This document shows, piece by piece, positions 1 through 10,314 of a stretch of 64,000 nt of DNA (positions are counted from its first letter, which is position 1; the number at the start of each line of letters is the position of its first letter). Origin of the DNA: Amoebophrya sp. A120. Lineage: Eukaryota; Sar; Dinophyceae; Syndiniales; Amoebophryaceae. The stretch spans positions 13,546,890 through 13,610,889 of the forward strand of contig CAJINV010000001.1 in NCBI GenBank assembly GCA_905178155.1, given 5' to 3'. A program made the position numbers and the translations under genes. The notes under the pieces are model-generated. The model saw only the letters and a list, made by a program, of their open reading frames with translations. It searched no databases and was not told the origin of the DNA.

Positions 1-343
1 TCCAAAAGCCACAGAACACAAGGTAGGTGGGGATCGCGACGACGTCGCGATCAGCATCTTCTTCTTTTTCTCATTTCCTTACTCCTGTTCCAAAGATTCT
101 GCTCACGGAAATCACAAATGTCGTCTTCGCATTGCAAACAGCATGAGAGCCTCCCACAGAGGGCCCAAACACCCTCGACACCCACGAAAGCATTGCAACA
201 CAAGCGACCAAAACAGGCCAAAACCCTCAAAAAGCCTCTGAATCCTCTCAACACCTCCAGAGCTCTCCAACCACTGCAACGCCAGCGACCAGTGTGGTCC
301 GAATGCGATCGAACAGCCGCGCAGCACCACCAGAATACTCGGA
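1..343 (-). repeat. LTR copy 1 (solo or edge of another element)
   Basis: A 343-bp copy of the long terminal repeat found again at 3475, 6895 and 10315. On the plus strand it begins TCC and ends GGA, so it has short inverted ends TCC/GGA in place of the common TG/CA. Near its left edge is a 9-bp stem, 3-nt loop hairpin (32-52, gatcgcgac / gtcgcgatc). It shares the variant ttctgctcac with the LTR at 10315, whereas the other two copies read ttctgcacac. It is followed by a single N at 344, so it may be a collapsed element end. Confidence 0.85.
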
Positions 344-3300
344 NTGCGCGCCTGCTGCGCTTACGCCTACAGCTGGACGAAGACCAACTTGCCACAGGGC
401 GGCGGCTTTCACCAGACAAGCCAGTCTTGACATCAAACCCAAATCAATGGCCGCCCGCAAGAGAAAGAGGCGGCGAAGCGCTGCTCCCGACGTGGGTCGG
501 TCGCAACGGCCTCGCGCCAAGGCACAAGTCCCGCCGCCCGCGTGGGGTGATCCCTACCTGAGTAGAGAACGACCGACCCACCACGGGAGCAGTGCTCGTC
601 GCCTTTTCCTCTCGCTCTGCGCAACCCCTGCCGCAAAACTAGACCCTTCCAAACCCTGCTGAAGGGGGACTATCGGCAAATACAGCGAACAAGAAGTGAT
701 GATGGGGTAGCGCATCGCTACGGTCTGGCCCCTACCGCGCAAAGGAGGCGACCAAGTCACAATCTAGAGGCAGCAGTGGAGCTATCACGTCCGGGAGCCA
801 ACTCGCACGCCATCACATGAGAAGCGCACACGCGGGCGCTTTACCACTCAAAGCTACAGCCCTCTCCTCTTTCTGGACCACGCTAGCAGCGACTGGCGCT
901 ACGAGGGCCAACTTCGAAAACATCCGCCAAATGCCAGCGGTTCATGGGATCTCCGCTATGTCACATGGTGCCATAACTTCTACGCCGGGTGGCCGCCAAC
1001 TACATTCCAACGTTCCAGACGCGCATCTGAAGCCAGCTGACTTCATCCTTCAAGAACCCAAGCTGGGGACTGCTGTCTGCAACAAATCCACCGCGAGCAG
1101 CGATGCAGGGGCTAACGCCAGAGCCCGGAGGCGGGCGCCGCAAAGCTCGGGTGCTCAGGGCCTACACCTAGAGAGAGAAACCGCTTCTAGGGCGCAACGC
1201 AAATAACTTCAGCAGTGCGCCACACACTACTGCGGTGCGGCGCAGGGGGCGACGTGGCGCAAGCGCTTTGAACTCTACAGGGAGGTAGCACGAAACTAGG
1301 AGCAAGCTGCTGGCGACCATGGTGCAGTGCCCATCGCTGCCGCAGCAGAACAACAAAGGGGCAAAAATCTGCCCAGGTGGCAGCCGTATCACTTCTAGGG
1401 CAACTCGTGCAACTCCTTAGTGCGAGCCGTGGCAGCCTTAGGCGGGCTCGAACAAGTATGCAACAGCAGCAGCGCAACCGGCGCGACGTACTCCTAAAGT
1501 GCGAAAAAGGTGGCACTCTGCATGGTGTGCCGCAACGCAATACGCGGGGCGCGTACTAGCGTACTTGGCCTTGAATCTACCTCACCAATGAGCTCTGGCA
1601 GGTGCGCAACAAGCGCTACACAATTTACACTTGCATCTGCGGCATTGGGGCAGCAGCGGGCCCGTGGAACAGAACTGCCACCACATTACCGTTGGCACAG
1701 GAAAACGCACGTGCGCGGCCGGCGCCACGCGCACAGCAAATACACGGCTGGAGGCACGCAGTGATCCGGCCGAGACCCAGCAAGGTGCGACACGCACTAC
1801 CGGTGGGCCGGCTGGAGTCCGACCCGGAACTCCAGCCGCGCCCTGCGGCACTACCACTCAACTTCCCTGCACCAGAAGGCAACCAAAATAGTGCAGAGCG
1901 CACCTCTGCCCGGTCGATTTGCACTAGAGTTTAAGCCACAGCACTGCGCCTGGCACACTTGAAACACGCGCGGCGGGCAGCACTGCCCCGCCGGCCCGAG
2001 AACTTCAACCGCACACCACATGCGGGGTTGTGCAACTACAAAGCGCGACAGGCGCTACTGTCCGGCCAGGACACGCCGGGCCCGGAACATCAACGGCGCA
2101 CCACAGGCACTAGTGCGAACAAATGCGGCTAGCACAACTACTGTCCGGCCAGCGCGCGCTGGAGCCGACAACTCAACTGCGCGACACAGGCAGTTCCAAC
2201 AGGTGCGATGAGCACTAGTACTTTCCGGCCAGCACGCGCTGGTCCCGGCTCTTCAACAGTGCACCACGGGCACTACCAACAAGTGCTACAAGCACTACTA
2301 CTGTTCGGCCGACACTTGTCGGGCCCGGAACCTCAACTGTGCCCCTGAGGCACTGCCATTCACTTCTAACGGGGTCCCAAGTGGACCTGTACGGGTGCGA
2401 GCCGCACCTGCAGCAGGGTGCCGGTGCGAGTGGCCCTGCACTAAGGCAAAAAGCACGGGAAACAAGGTCTGCACTGACTCCAAACTGTTGCGCAAGGCAC
2501 CTGCCGCAATGGGCTTCCAACTGTACTGCCCGTATACCTACTTCCGGTCTCAGTAATGACGCCACCTGCCGGCTTCCAACAGTGCTGGCCGCAATGGGCC
2601 GCCTACTGCCGATCTAGCATGACCTTCGGCATGTGCAAACAGCACTACTTGCAGGCCGGGATATCCCGGACACCTGCAAGGGGTCTACAATGACCTCGGT
2701 CCTTGTGCGAAGAGCACTACTGCAGATCGGGAACACCCGTACGCCTGCTACTGGTCTGCAATGACCTACACCGGACAGCCTGCACAAAGAGCACTGCTGG
2801 CAGGTCGGGAAACGCCCGAACGCCTGCGACTGGCCCGCACTGATCACTACCAGACGCACCACCTGGAGGCCAGTACATACTGACCATCTGCTTACATACG
2901 GCCACAACGGGCGCCCAGCGGTGCTACAACGCACTACCAGCAGCCCAGCATATGTTGGACACCTGCTTACGCACTGCCTCAGCGTGCTTCTACCAGTGCT
3001 ACAATGCACTACGAGCAGGCCAGCACATGCTGGACACCTGCTTTTACACTGCCGCAGCGGGCTTCCACCAGTGCTACAATGCACTACAAGCAGGCCGGGG
3101 AACGCCGGACACCTGCTGCTCCACTTACCACAGTCCCTGGAGCTACAAACTACCGCCACACACTGTGGACACACATTGGGACTGCGGAGCCTGCATAGGG
3201 GGAGGACGGCTAAGCCTTACCAAGAGAAAAACCCGCAGCAACGGTGCTGCGACGGTAAATCTCCCTGCTGCCCTTTTCTGAAGGTGTAGCTGCACTTGCA

Positions 3301-3469
3301 GCCAGCTTCAGAAACAACAAGTAGCCCAGCAAGGGCAGAACGAACTGAACAACGGCCAGGCACCGGCCTGGCACTTCCTCACGGTGGCCCGTTTGGGCCT
3401 ATCTCCACGCCGGTCGGCATAATAAAACTGCGGGCTCGTCCCTCGCCGCTTCGTTGTATATTAATATAC
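344..3469. other. Non-coding repetitive stretch between LTRs
   Basis: No convincing gene. It opens with an undetermined base at 344. From 345 to about 1200 I see only GC-rich, C/A-biased sequence with short open frames and no recognisable product. The rest is the degenerate minisatellite described separately, then a short AT-rich tail with a palindromic tattaatata just before the TAGAA target site. Confidence 0.6.
1950..3135. repeat. Degenerate 75-83 bp minisatellite
   Basis: Repeated words recur at regular spacing. The word ctgtccggcc or a close variant starts at 2058, 2141, 2221 and 2301 (spacing 83, 80, 80). The word ggacacctgct recurs at 2957, 3032 and 3107 (spacing exactly 75). Each unit carries gtgctacaa(t/g)cacta-like and ggccag/ggccgg words. 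Because 75 is divisible by three, the minus strand shows a 25-residue repeat (SRCPA..GLLVVHCSTG), which I regard as a by-product of the DNA repeat. Drift in unit length and sequence suggests an old array; its left limit is uncertain. Confidence 0.7.
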
Positions 3470-3474
3470 TAGAA
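3470..3474. repeat. Target-site duplication TAGAA, left
   Basis: The five bases tagaa directly abut the outer LTR at 3475 and recur directly after the outer LTR end at 10658-10662. They mark integration of the whole LTR-gag-LTR-gag-LTR unit as one event. Confidence 0.85.
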
Positions 3475-3817
3475 TCCAAAAGCCACAGAACACAAGGTAG
3501 GTGGGGATCGCGACGACGTCGCGATCAGCATCTTCTTCTTTTTCTCATTTCCTTACTCCTGTTCCAAAGATTCTGCACACGGAAATCACAAATGTCGTCT
3601 TCGCATTGCAAACAGCATGAGAGCCTCCCACAGAGGGCCCAAACACCCTCGACACCCACGAAAGCATTGCAACACAAGCGACCAAAACAGGCCAAAACCC
3701 TCAAAAAGCCTCTGAATCCTCTCAACACCTCCAGAGCTCTCCAACCACTGCAACGCCAGCGACCAGTGTGGTCCGAATGCGATCGAACAGCCGCGCAGCA
3801 CCACCAGAATACTCGGA
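3475..3817 (-). repeat. LTR copy 2 (3' LTR of the tandem element)
   Basis: 343 bp, TCC...GGA ends, immediately inside the TAGAA target site. The adjoining plus-strand ctccccctc (3818-3826) is the complement of a polypurine tract that would prime plus-strand DNA synthesis of a minus-oriented element. Confidence 0.88.
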
Positions 3818-3826
3818 CTCCCCCTC

Positions 3827-4422
3827 GAATTTTGCAAAACGCGCTGTCGTTTTCGGAATTCGACCAATAGCTGCCCGCGGATGTGAGAAACTCCGTGTTG
3901 AGCCCGCTGATTCCACCAACTCCTCCGCACTGTCCCGGGAATGATCAGGCCCCGCAGCGCAGCGCAGACTGAAGTCCTTTCTGCAAATCTTCGCTTCACC
4001 GCTCTGGTGACAAAAACCGCCCTTCTGTACGGATGCACGCCGCACTGCTTTCTTCGTTTTGTGAAACCATCAGACTGCGGATGCACGCCGCGACGCCTTC
4101 TTGTAGAAACTTGTACTGCGGATTCGCGCCGCCAAGAAAGAAACCGTCACTGTCCACTCGTGCCCGTTAGTTCCAAAATCGTCAAAAATGCGGATGAGAC
4201 TGCTTCGCAGAGGAAGTTGAAGTTGTTCCGACTGAAACCGTAGATCGTTGTAGAAGATGTCATGTCGCAAACCGAAATAAAGCCCGACTGTTTTGTAGTG
4301 CTGCCGGTAAAGAAAGGCAGAAAGTCCGGAAATTAAATTTGTAATGCTGTTTCTCACGTTTGTATTGCTGAAGTTGAAGATGAAGATTGTCGATTTTTCT
4401 TTTCCCGAATACCCTGCCACGG
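3827..4422. other. Post-gag untranslated region of retroelement unit 1
   Basis: About 600 bp between the gag stop and the polypurine tract, repeated identically at 7247-7842. Its only open frames are short and overlapping on both strands, and none resembles a polymerase or protease domain. This is where pol would sit in an autonomous element, so its absence defines the copy as gag-only. The left part is mixed composition and the right part (4260-4400) is AT-richer. Confidence 0.65.
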
Positions 4423-6837
4423 CTAGTACGGATATGCCTCCGCATCTGCAGCCGCCTGCGCATCCTCGTACGCCCGCAGAGATCCGTTGGTGGAGACGCA
4501 ACTTTTCTCACTCCCGTCCGAAGTAGTGCTTCTCGCACTGGAGCAGCCCTGCCCGAACACTGCGTTGCAACTCGCACCAGAGGCGTGCTTTGCTGCGCCC
4601 TGGTTCAGCAACGCCTCGACCCGCTGCCGCAGCATCGGATCCTGCAGTGGCCGACCGCCAACGAAGATCGTAGCGCCCGTCTTTTCCGTGGGGGTTGGAA
4701 CAGCACCAAAACCACCAAAAAAATGAAATCCCGGCTGCTGGTTGTTCGGCATCTGTCTGCACATGCTCGGATGGATCAGATTGTTTGTCGGGGGCAACTG
4801 CGGCGCATTCTCCGGTCCTTGCTGGTTTCCCGGGATCTGCGTCAGACTGTTGTAACCCGCAGGCCCGCCCGGAATGCCCTGGACTGCGTGGTTCTGCTGG
4901 CCCCACTGTCGCTGCAGGGAGGGAGGAACACTCGGCCCCTGCCGGAGCAAGTTGCTGTAGTCCTGCTGCGCGTTCCGCTGCGCAACAGGCACAATTCCCG
5001 GACCCGCGGCCACGGAAGCGCTCACCGCACAAAAATTGCTTTGCTGCTGTCCGCACTGCAACGTCGGCCCCGTCGGCATCTGCATGAATGCTTGCTGGTG
5101 ATTCGCTCCCCCGGTCCCGAAGCTCTGCATACTCGGCTCGCCCGGTACCGGAAAGCTGTTGATCGTCTGCTGCTCCCCCGGAGCGTAGTTGTACTGCCGC
5201 TGATGCTGATGATGCTGCTGTTGCGGTTGCTGACCTGTCGCAGCCCGCGCACGCTCATCACACCGCTTACAAGTTTTCCGCGACTTGTAGTTGTGGTAGT
5301 TGCAGGTGGGGCACTTCCAGTCCCCTTTCGCGTTTCCGCCCGTGTTTGGCGCTCCCCCTTGCGGCCCGCCGGTGTTCGCGCCCGGTCCGCCGCTCAGCTC
5401 TATCACCCGCTTGCGCAGTTCGGCCTTCTCGTAGCAAATCGTCAGTCCCCGCTCCGCAATTGCTTTCTTCGCCTCCTCCGATTCGCCGAAATTGTGCTTG
5501 GGCCCGTGGTAGCAACCGTCCGTGTTGTAGTGCGACTTTCCGCACCAGCCGCAGTGTGGCGTCATCTCCTGACGCCGTCCCGCCTCCTGCGTGTTCCGGT
5601 CGTTTCCCTGCTGCGCGCCGGCGTAGGCGTAAACGTCATCCCGTGGCCCCACTTCCAGGAACTTGTTGAATTTGTCCACCATCTCGTCCTGTTCCTTGAC
5701 GCTTTTCGGCTCCTCCAGCATCTTTGTCGCGTAGGAGTCCAAGGTGTCCAAATACATCCCGAAAGATGTGTCGTCGCCCGTGTGGTGCGAAAGCCACCCC
5801 CGCGCCTGCGGCCCGGCCCAGTTTCCCACCATGCGGAAGAAACGATGGGTCTCCCCGGCGGAGTTCTTGGAGTCCTCCAGCGACCAGAGGATTGCGCCGC
5901 GCTTCGTCGCCGAGCGCACCAAGTTCCGCACCTTCTCTGTGACGTAGTGCACCGCCGCCGGGTTCTCGATCCAGCGGCCGCCAACCTTCTCCAGCAAACC
6001 CTCGCAAAGGTAGTCAAGGTCTGCTGCGCCCCGTGCCACGTTGATGTTAAACTTTTTGTTGATGCGGGCAAGCAGCGTGTCGATGCAGGCCTGGGCCTCC
6101 GCGCTAGTCGCGGAGGGCATCTCCTCATCGATCCCCGCCCACATCTCTTGCCCCAATCCGCACAAAATGCCGGAAAGCTGCGCCCAGAAGGTCTTGGCCC
6201 GCGTAACGCCCTTGCGCCCCATCAGTTTCTCGATGGCGCGCCACTCGCTTGTAACCGCTGACCGCTTGGACAGCGAAAACTTGACCCCCGTGCTGACGCC
6301 CGCGTGGATCTTCTCCACCTCCGGCGAGGCTGGTGCCTGCGCCGTCACTCCGGTCATTGCGATTGGCTGCTGCTGCGGCGACATAGACTGGAAGCTGTAC
6401 TGCCCACTGTTTCCCGGTACCGCCGTCCCCACCAGCGCCTGCTCGCCGACACCGGGTGGCGGGTACGCAAACGAAGGTCCCGCGGTTGCCCCGTGCGGCG
6501 CCGTAGTAGCACTACCAGCGGCCGCGCCGCCTGCTACTCGTCGCTGAAGCTCCGCATTCTCCGCTCGTAGCTGGTTATTAGCCCCCTCCAGCGCGGCCAA
6601 ACGCGCCTCGATGCCTCCCACCGCGTTCTCCGTCGCCACCTGCGTGTGGTGAATTCCCGAAGCCACGGATCGGAAACCCCGGCCCGCCGCGTCGCGCATG
6701 TTCAGCGCCTCCGAACGCAGAAGGTACTCCCCCGCAGCCTGGTCCGCCATCGTGCTCCGCTGTGGCGACCAGCTTACTGCACGCTGCTCCGCCGCCGGGC
6801 TCTCCAGCAGCTCGTCGCCGTAGTTGCTGAAACTCAT
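4423..6837 (-). CDS. Gag-like nucleocapsid protein, unit 1
   Basis: An 804-residue protein starting MSFSNYGDELLES 58 bp inside the LTR, beside the primer-binding site. In order: a short coiled coil at about residues 75-105 (heptad leucines in EARLAALEGANNQLRAENAE), a low-complexity linker, a helical central region (about 190-410) that I take as the capsid-like part, a zinc-knuckle-like CGWC...H...C cluster near 425-440, and near 506-528 a W-x-C-x2-C-x3-N-x6-C-x2-C motif, the signature of a RanBP2-type zinc finger (RNA binding in known families). The C-terminal third is Q/G/P/N-rich. The finger pair and the LTR context support a Gag role, packaging element RNA. No frameshift to a pol frame was seen. 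A long open frame on the opposite strand is a shadow of its GC-rich codon use. Confidence 0.8.
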   Translation of the reverse strand: MSFSNYGDELLESPAAEQRAVSWSPQRSTMADQAAGEYLLRSEALNMRDAAGRGFRSVASGIHHTQVATENAVGGIEARLAALEGANNQLRAENAELQRRVAGGAAAGSATTAPHGATAGPSFAYPPPGVGEQALVGTAVPGNSGQYSFQSMSPQQQPIAMTGVTAQAPASPEVEKIHAGVSTGVKFSLSKRSAVTSEWRAIEKLMGRKGVTRAKTFWAQLSGILCGLGQEMWAGIDEEMPSATSAEAQACIDTLLARINKKFNINVARGAADLDYLCEGLLEKVGGRWIENPAAVHYVTEKVRNLVRSATKRGAILWSLEDSKNSAGETHRFFRMVGNWAGPQARGWLSHHTGDDTSFGMYLDTLDSYATKMLEEPKSVKEQDEMVDKFNKFLEVGPRDDVYAYAGAQQGNDRNTQEAGRRQEMTPHCGWCGKSHYNTDGCYHGPKHNFGESEEAKKAIAERGLTICYEKAELRKRVIELSGGPGANTGGPQGGAPNTGGNAKGDWKCPTCNYHNYKSRKTCKRCDERARAATGQQPQQQHHQHQRQYNYAPGEQQTINSFPVPGEPSMQSFGTGGANHQQAFMQMPTGPTLQCGQQQSNFCAVSASVAAGPGIVPVAQRNAQQDYSNLLRQGPSVPPSLQRQWGQQNHAVQGIPGGPAGYNSLTQIPGNQQGPENAPQLPPTNNLIHPSMCRQMPNNQQPGFHFFGGFGAVPTPTEKTGATIFVGGRPLQDPMLRQRVEALLNQGAAKHASGASCNAVFGQGCSSARSTTSDGSEKSCVSTNGSLRAYEDAQAAADAEAYPY

Positions 6838-6879
6838 CGCAGCGAAGGATCAGCAGGGTGGGTGGGCGAAGCCACCCGC

Positions 6880-6894
6880 GTTTGGGCTCATAAC
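6880..6894 (-). other. Primer-binding site, anticodon-arm tRNA match
   Basis: The plus-strand bases gtttgggctcataac lie directly against the LTR start at 6895. They resemble the anticodon arm of a eukaryotic methionine tRNA (GGGCUCAUAAC, with CAU as anticodon), not a tRNA 3' end. This is the arrangement known for Drosophila copia, which primes with a 5' half of initiator tRNA-Met. The same site is present at 10300-10314. The assignment rests on recalled tRNA consensus, not on this organism's tRNA. Confidence 0.6.
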
Positions 6895-7237
6895 TCCAAA
6901 AGCCACAGAACACAAGGTAGGTGGGGATCGCGACGACGTCGCGATCAGCATCTTCTTCTTTTTCTCATTTCCTTACTCCTGTTCCAAAGATTCTGCACAC
7001 GGAAATCACAAATGTCGTCTTCGCATTGCAAACAGCATGAGAGCCTCCCACAGAGGGCCCAAACACCCTCGACACCCACGAAAGCATTGCAACACAAGCG
7101 ACCAAAACAGGCCAAAACCCTCAAAAAGCCTCTGAATCCTCTCAACACCTCCAGAGCTCTCCAACCACTGCAACGCCAGCGACCAGTGTGGTCCGAATGC
7201 GATCGAACAGCCGCGCAGCACCACCAGAATACTCGGA
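6895..7237 (-). repeat. LTR copy 3 (shared middle LTR)
   Basis: 343 bp. It serves as 5' LTR of unit 1 and 3' LTR of unit 2. It reads ttctgcacac like copy 2 and differs there from the right outer copy. Confidence 0.88.
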
Positions 7238-7246
7238 CTCCCCCTC

Positions 7247-7842
7247 GAATTTTGCAAAACGCGCTGTCGTTTTCGGAATTCGACCAATAGCTGCCCGCGG
7301 ATGTGAGAAACTCCGTGTTGAGCCCGCTGATTCCACCAACTCCTCCGCACTGTCCCGGGAATGATCAGGCCCCGCAGCGCAGCGCAGACTGAAGTCCTTT
7401 CTGCAAATCTTCGCTTCACCGCTCTGGTGACAAAAACCGCCCTTCTGTACGGATGCACGCCGCACTGCTTTCTTCGTTTTGTGAAACCATCAGACTGCGG
7501 ATGCACGCCGCGACGCCTTCTTGTAGAAACTTGTACTGCGGATTCGCGCCGCCAAGAAAGAAACCGTCACTGTCCACTCGTGCCCGTTAGTTCCAAAATC
7601 GTCAAAAATGCGGATGAGACTGCTTCGCAGAGGAAGTTGAAGTTGTTCCGACTGAAACCGTAGATCGTTGTAGAAGATGTCATGTCGCAAACCGAAATAA
7701 AGCCCGACTGTTTTGTAGTGCTGCCGGTAAAGAAAGGCAGAAAGTCCGGAAATTAAATTTGTAATGCTGTTTCTCACGTTTGTATTGCTGAAGTTGAAGA
7801 TGAAGATTGTCGATTTTTCTTTTCCCGAATACCCTGCCACGG
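7247..7842. other. Post-gag untranslated region of retroelement unit 2
   Basis: Identical as far as I can read to the 3827-4422 segment. No polymerase, protease or integrase reading frame. Confidence 0.65.
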
Positions 7843-10257
7843 CTAGTACGGATATGCCTCCGCATCTGCAGCCGCCTGCGCATCCTCGTACGCCCGCAGA
7901 GATCCGTTGGTGGAGACGCAACTTTTCTCACTCCCGTCCGAAGTAGTGCTTCTCGCACTGGAGCAGCCCTGCCCGAACACTGCGTTGCAACTCGCACCAG
8001 AGGCGTGCTTTGCTGCGCCCTGGTTCAGCAACGCCTCGACCCGCTGCCGCAGCATCGGATCCTGCAGTGGCCGACCGCCAACGAAGATCGTAGCGCCCGT
8101 CTTTTCCGTGGGGGTTGGAACAGCACCAAAACCACCAAAAAAATGAAATCCCGGCTGCTGGTTGTTCGGCATCTGTCTGCACATGCTCGGATGGATCAGA
8201 TTGTTTGTCGGGGGCAACTGCGGCGCATTCTCCGGTCCTTGCTGGTTTCCCGGGATCTGCGTCAGACTGTTGTAACCCGCAGGCCCGCCCGGAATGCCCT
8301 GGACTGCGTGGTTCTGCTGGCCCCACTGTCGCTGCAGGGAGGGAGGAACACTCGGCCCCTGCCGGAGCAAGTTGCTGTAGTCCTGCTGCGCGTTCCGCTG
8401 CGCAACAGGCACAATTCCCGGACCCGCGGCCACGGAAGCGCTCACCGCACAAAAATTGCTTTGCTGCTGTCCGCACTGCAACGTCGGCCCCGTCGGCATC
8501 TGCATGAATGCTTGCTGGTGATTCGCTCCCCCGGTCCCGAAGCTCTGCATACTCGGCTCGCCCGGTACCGGAAAGCTGTTGATCGTCTGCTGCTCCCCCG
8601 GAGCGTAGTTGTACTGCCGCTGATGCTGATGATGCTGCTGTTGCGGTTGCTGACCTGTCGCAGCCCGCGCACGCTCATCACACCGCTTACAAGTTTTCCG
8701 CGACTTGTAGTTGTGGTAGTTGCAGGTGGGGCACTTCCAGTCCCCTTTCGCGTTTCCGCCCGTGTTTGGCGCTCCCCCTTGCGGCCCGCCGGTGTTCGCG
8801 CCCGGTCCGCCGCTCAGCTCTATCACCCGCTTGCGCAGTTCGGCCTTCTCGTAGCAAATCGTCAGTCCCCGCTCCGCAATTGCTTTCTTCGCCTCCTCCG
8901 ATTCGCCGAAATTGTGCTTGGGCCCGTGGTAGCAACCGTCCGTGTTGTAGTGCGACTTTCCGCACCAGCCGCAGTGTGGCGTCATCTCCTGACGCCGTCC
9001 CGCCTCCTGCGTGTTCCGGTCGTTTCCCTGCTGCGCGCCGGCGTAGGCGTAAACGTCATCCCGTGGCCCCACTTCCAGGAACTTGTTGAATTTGTCCACC
9101 ATCTCGTCCTGTTCCTTGACGCTTTTCGGCTCCTCCAGCATCTTTGTCGCGTAGGAGTCCAAGGTGTCCAAATACATCCCGAAAGATGTGTCGTCGCCCG
9201 TGTGGTGCGAAAGCCACCCCCGCGCCTGCGGCCCGGCCCAGTTTCCCACCATGCGGAAGAAACGATGGGTCTCCCCGGCGGAGTTCTTGGAGTCCTCCAG
9301 CGACCAGAGGATTGCGCCGCGCTTCGTCGCCGAGCGCACCAAGTTCCGCACCTTCTCTGTGACGTAGTGCACCGCCGCCGGGTTCTCGATCCAGCGGCCG
9401 CCAACCTTCTCCAGCAAACCCTCGCAAAGGTAGTCAAGGTCTGCTGCGCCCCGTGCCACGTTGATGTTAAACTTTTTGTTGATGCGGGCAAGCAGCGTGT
9501 CGATGCAGGCCTGGGCCTCCGCGCTAGTCGCGGAGGGCATCTCCTCATCGATCCCCGCCCACATCTCTTGCCCCAATCCGCACAAAATGCCGGAAAGCTG
9601 CGCCCAGAAGGTCTTGGCCCGCGTAACGCCCTTGCGCCCCATCAGTTTCTCGATGGCGCGCCACTCGCTTGTAACCGCTGACCGCTTGGACAGCGAAAAC
9701 TTGACCCCCGTGCTGACGCCCGCGTGGATCTTCTCCACCTCCGGCGAGGCTGGTGCCTGCGCCGTCACTCCGGTCATTGCGATTGGCTGCTGCTGCGGCG
9801 ACATAGACTGGAAGCTGTACTGCCCACTGTTTCCCGGTACCGCCGTCCCCACCAGCGCCTGCTCGCCGACACCGGGTGGCGGGTACGCAAACGAAGGTCC
9901 CGCGGTTGCCCCGTGCGGCGCCGTAGTAGCACTACCAGCGGCCGCGCCGCCTGCTACTCGTCGCTGAAGCTCCGCATTCTCCGCTCGTAGCTGGTTATTA
10001 GCCCCCTCCAGCGCGGCCAAACGCGCCTCGATGCCTCCCACCGCGTTCTCCGTCGCCACCTGCGTGTGGTGAATTCCCGAAGCCACGGATCGGAAACCCC
10101 GGCCCGCCGCGTCGCGCATGTTCAGCGCCTCCGAACGCAGAAGGTACTCCCCCGCAGCCTGGTCCGCCATCGTGCTCCGCTGTGGCGACCAGCTTACTGC
10201 ACGCTGCTCCGCCGCCGGGCTCTCCAGCAGCTCGTCGCCGTAGTTGCTGAAACTCAT
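7843..10257 (-). CDS. Gag-like nucleocapsid protein, unit 2
   Basis: Second copy of the 804-residue Gag, with a translation identical to unit 1: N-terminal coiled coil, capsid-like core, CCHC-like knuckle, RanBP2-type finger and Q-rich tail. Both copies are intact, so recent activity or recent recombination is likely. The unit spacing of exactly 3420 bp equals one LTR plus one internal region, as expected from unequal LTR-LTR recombination or from a tandem cDNA. Confidence 0.8.
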   Translation of the reverse strand: MSFSNYGDELLESPAAEQRAVSWSPQRSTMADQAAGEYLLRSEALNMRDAAGRGFRSVASGIHHTQVATENAVGGIEARLAALEGANNQLRAENAELQRRVAGGAAAGSATTAPHGATAGPSFAYPPPGVGEQALVGTAVPGNSGQYSFQSMSPQQQPIAMTGVTAQAPASPEVEKIHAGVSTGVKFSLSKRSAVTSEWRAIEKLMGRKGVTRAKTFWAQLSGILCGLGQEMWAGIDEEMPSATSAEAQACIDTLLARINKKFNINVARGAADLDYLCEGLLEKVGGRWIENPAAVHYVTEKVRNLVRSATKRGAILWSLEDSKNSAGETHRFFRMVGNWAGPQARGWLSHHTGDDTSFGMYLDTLDSYATKMLEEPKSVKEQDEMVDKFNKFLEVGPRDDVYAYAGAQQGNDRNTQEAGRRQEMTPHCGWCGKSHYNTDGCYHGPKHNFGESEEAKKAIAERGLTICYEKAELRKRVIELSGGPGANTGGPQGGAPNTGGNAKGDWKCPTCNYHNYKSRKTCKRCDERARAATGQQPQQQHHQHQRQYNYAPGEQQTINSFPVPGEPSMQSFGTGGANHQQAFMQMPTGPTLQCGQQQSNFCAVSASVAAGPGIVPVAQRNAQQDYSNLLRQGPSVPPSLQRQWGQQNHAVQGIPGGPAGYNSLTQIPGNQQGPENAPQLPPTNNLIHPSMCRQMPNNQQPGFHFFGGFGAVPTPTEKTGATIFVGGRPLQDPMLRQRVEALLNQGAAKHASGASCNAVFGQGCSSARSTTSDGSEKSCVSTNGSLRAYEDAQAAADAEAYPY

Positions 10258-10299
10258 CGCAGCGAAGGATCAGCAGGGTGGGTGGGCGAAGCCACCCGC

Positions 10300-10314
10300 G
10301 TTTGGGCTCATAAC
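10300..10314 (-). other. Primer-binding site of unit 2
   Basis: Same 15 bases as at 6880-6894, abutting the right outer LTR. Confidence 0.6.

Noticed and set aside
2614-3174. Cysteine-rich 186-residue minus-strand protein with 25-residue repeats
   Set aside because: The repeat follows from the 75-bp DNA period and degrades with the array outside it; no start context or homology.
4387-6261. 624-codon plus-strand open frame inside each retroelement unit (also 7807-9681)
   Set aside because: It is antisense to the 804-residue Gag, is Leu/Arg/Pro-rich without domains, and arises from the GC-rich codon use of Gag. The zinc fingers, LTR orientation, primer site and purine tract all support the minus strand.
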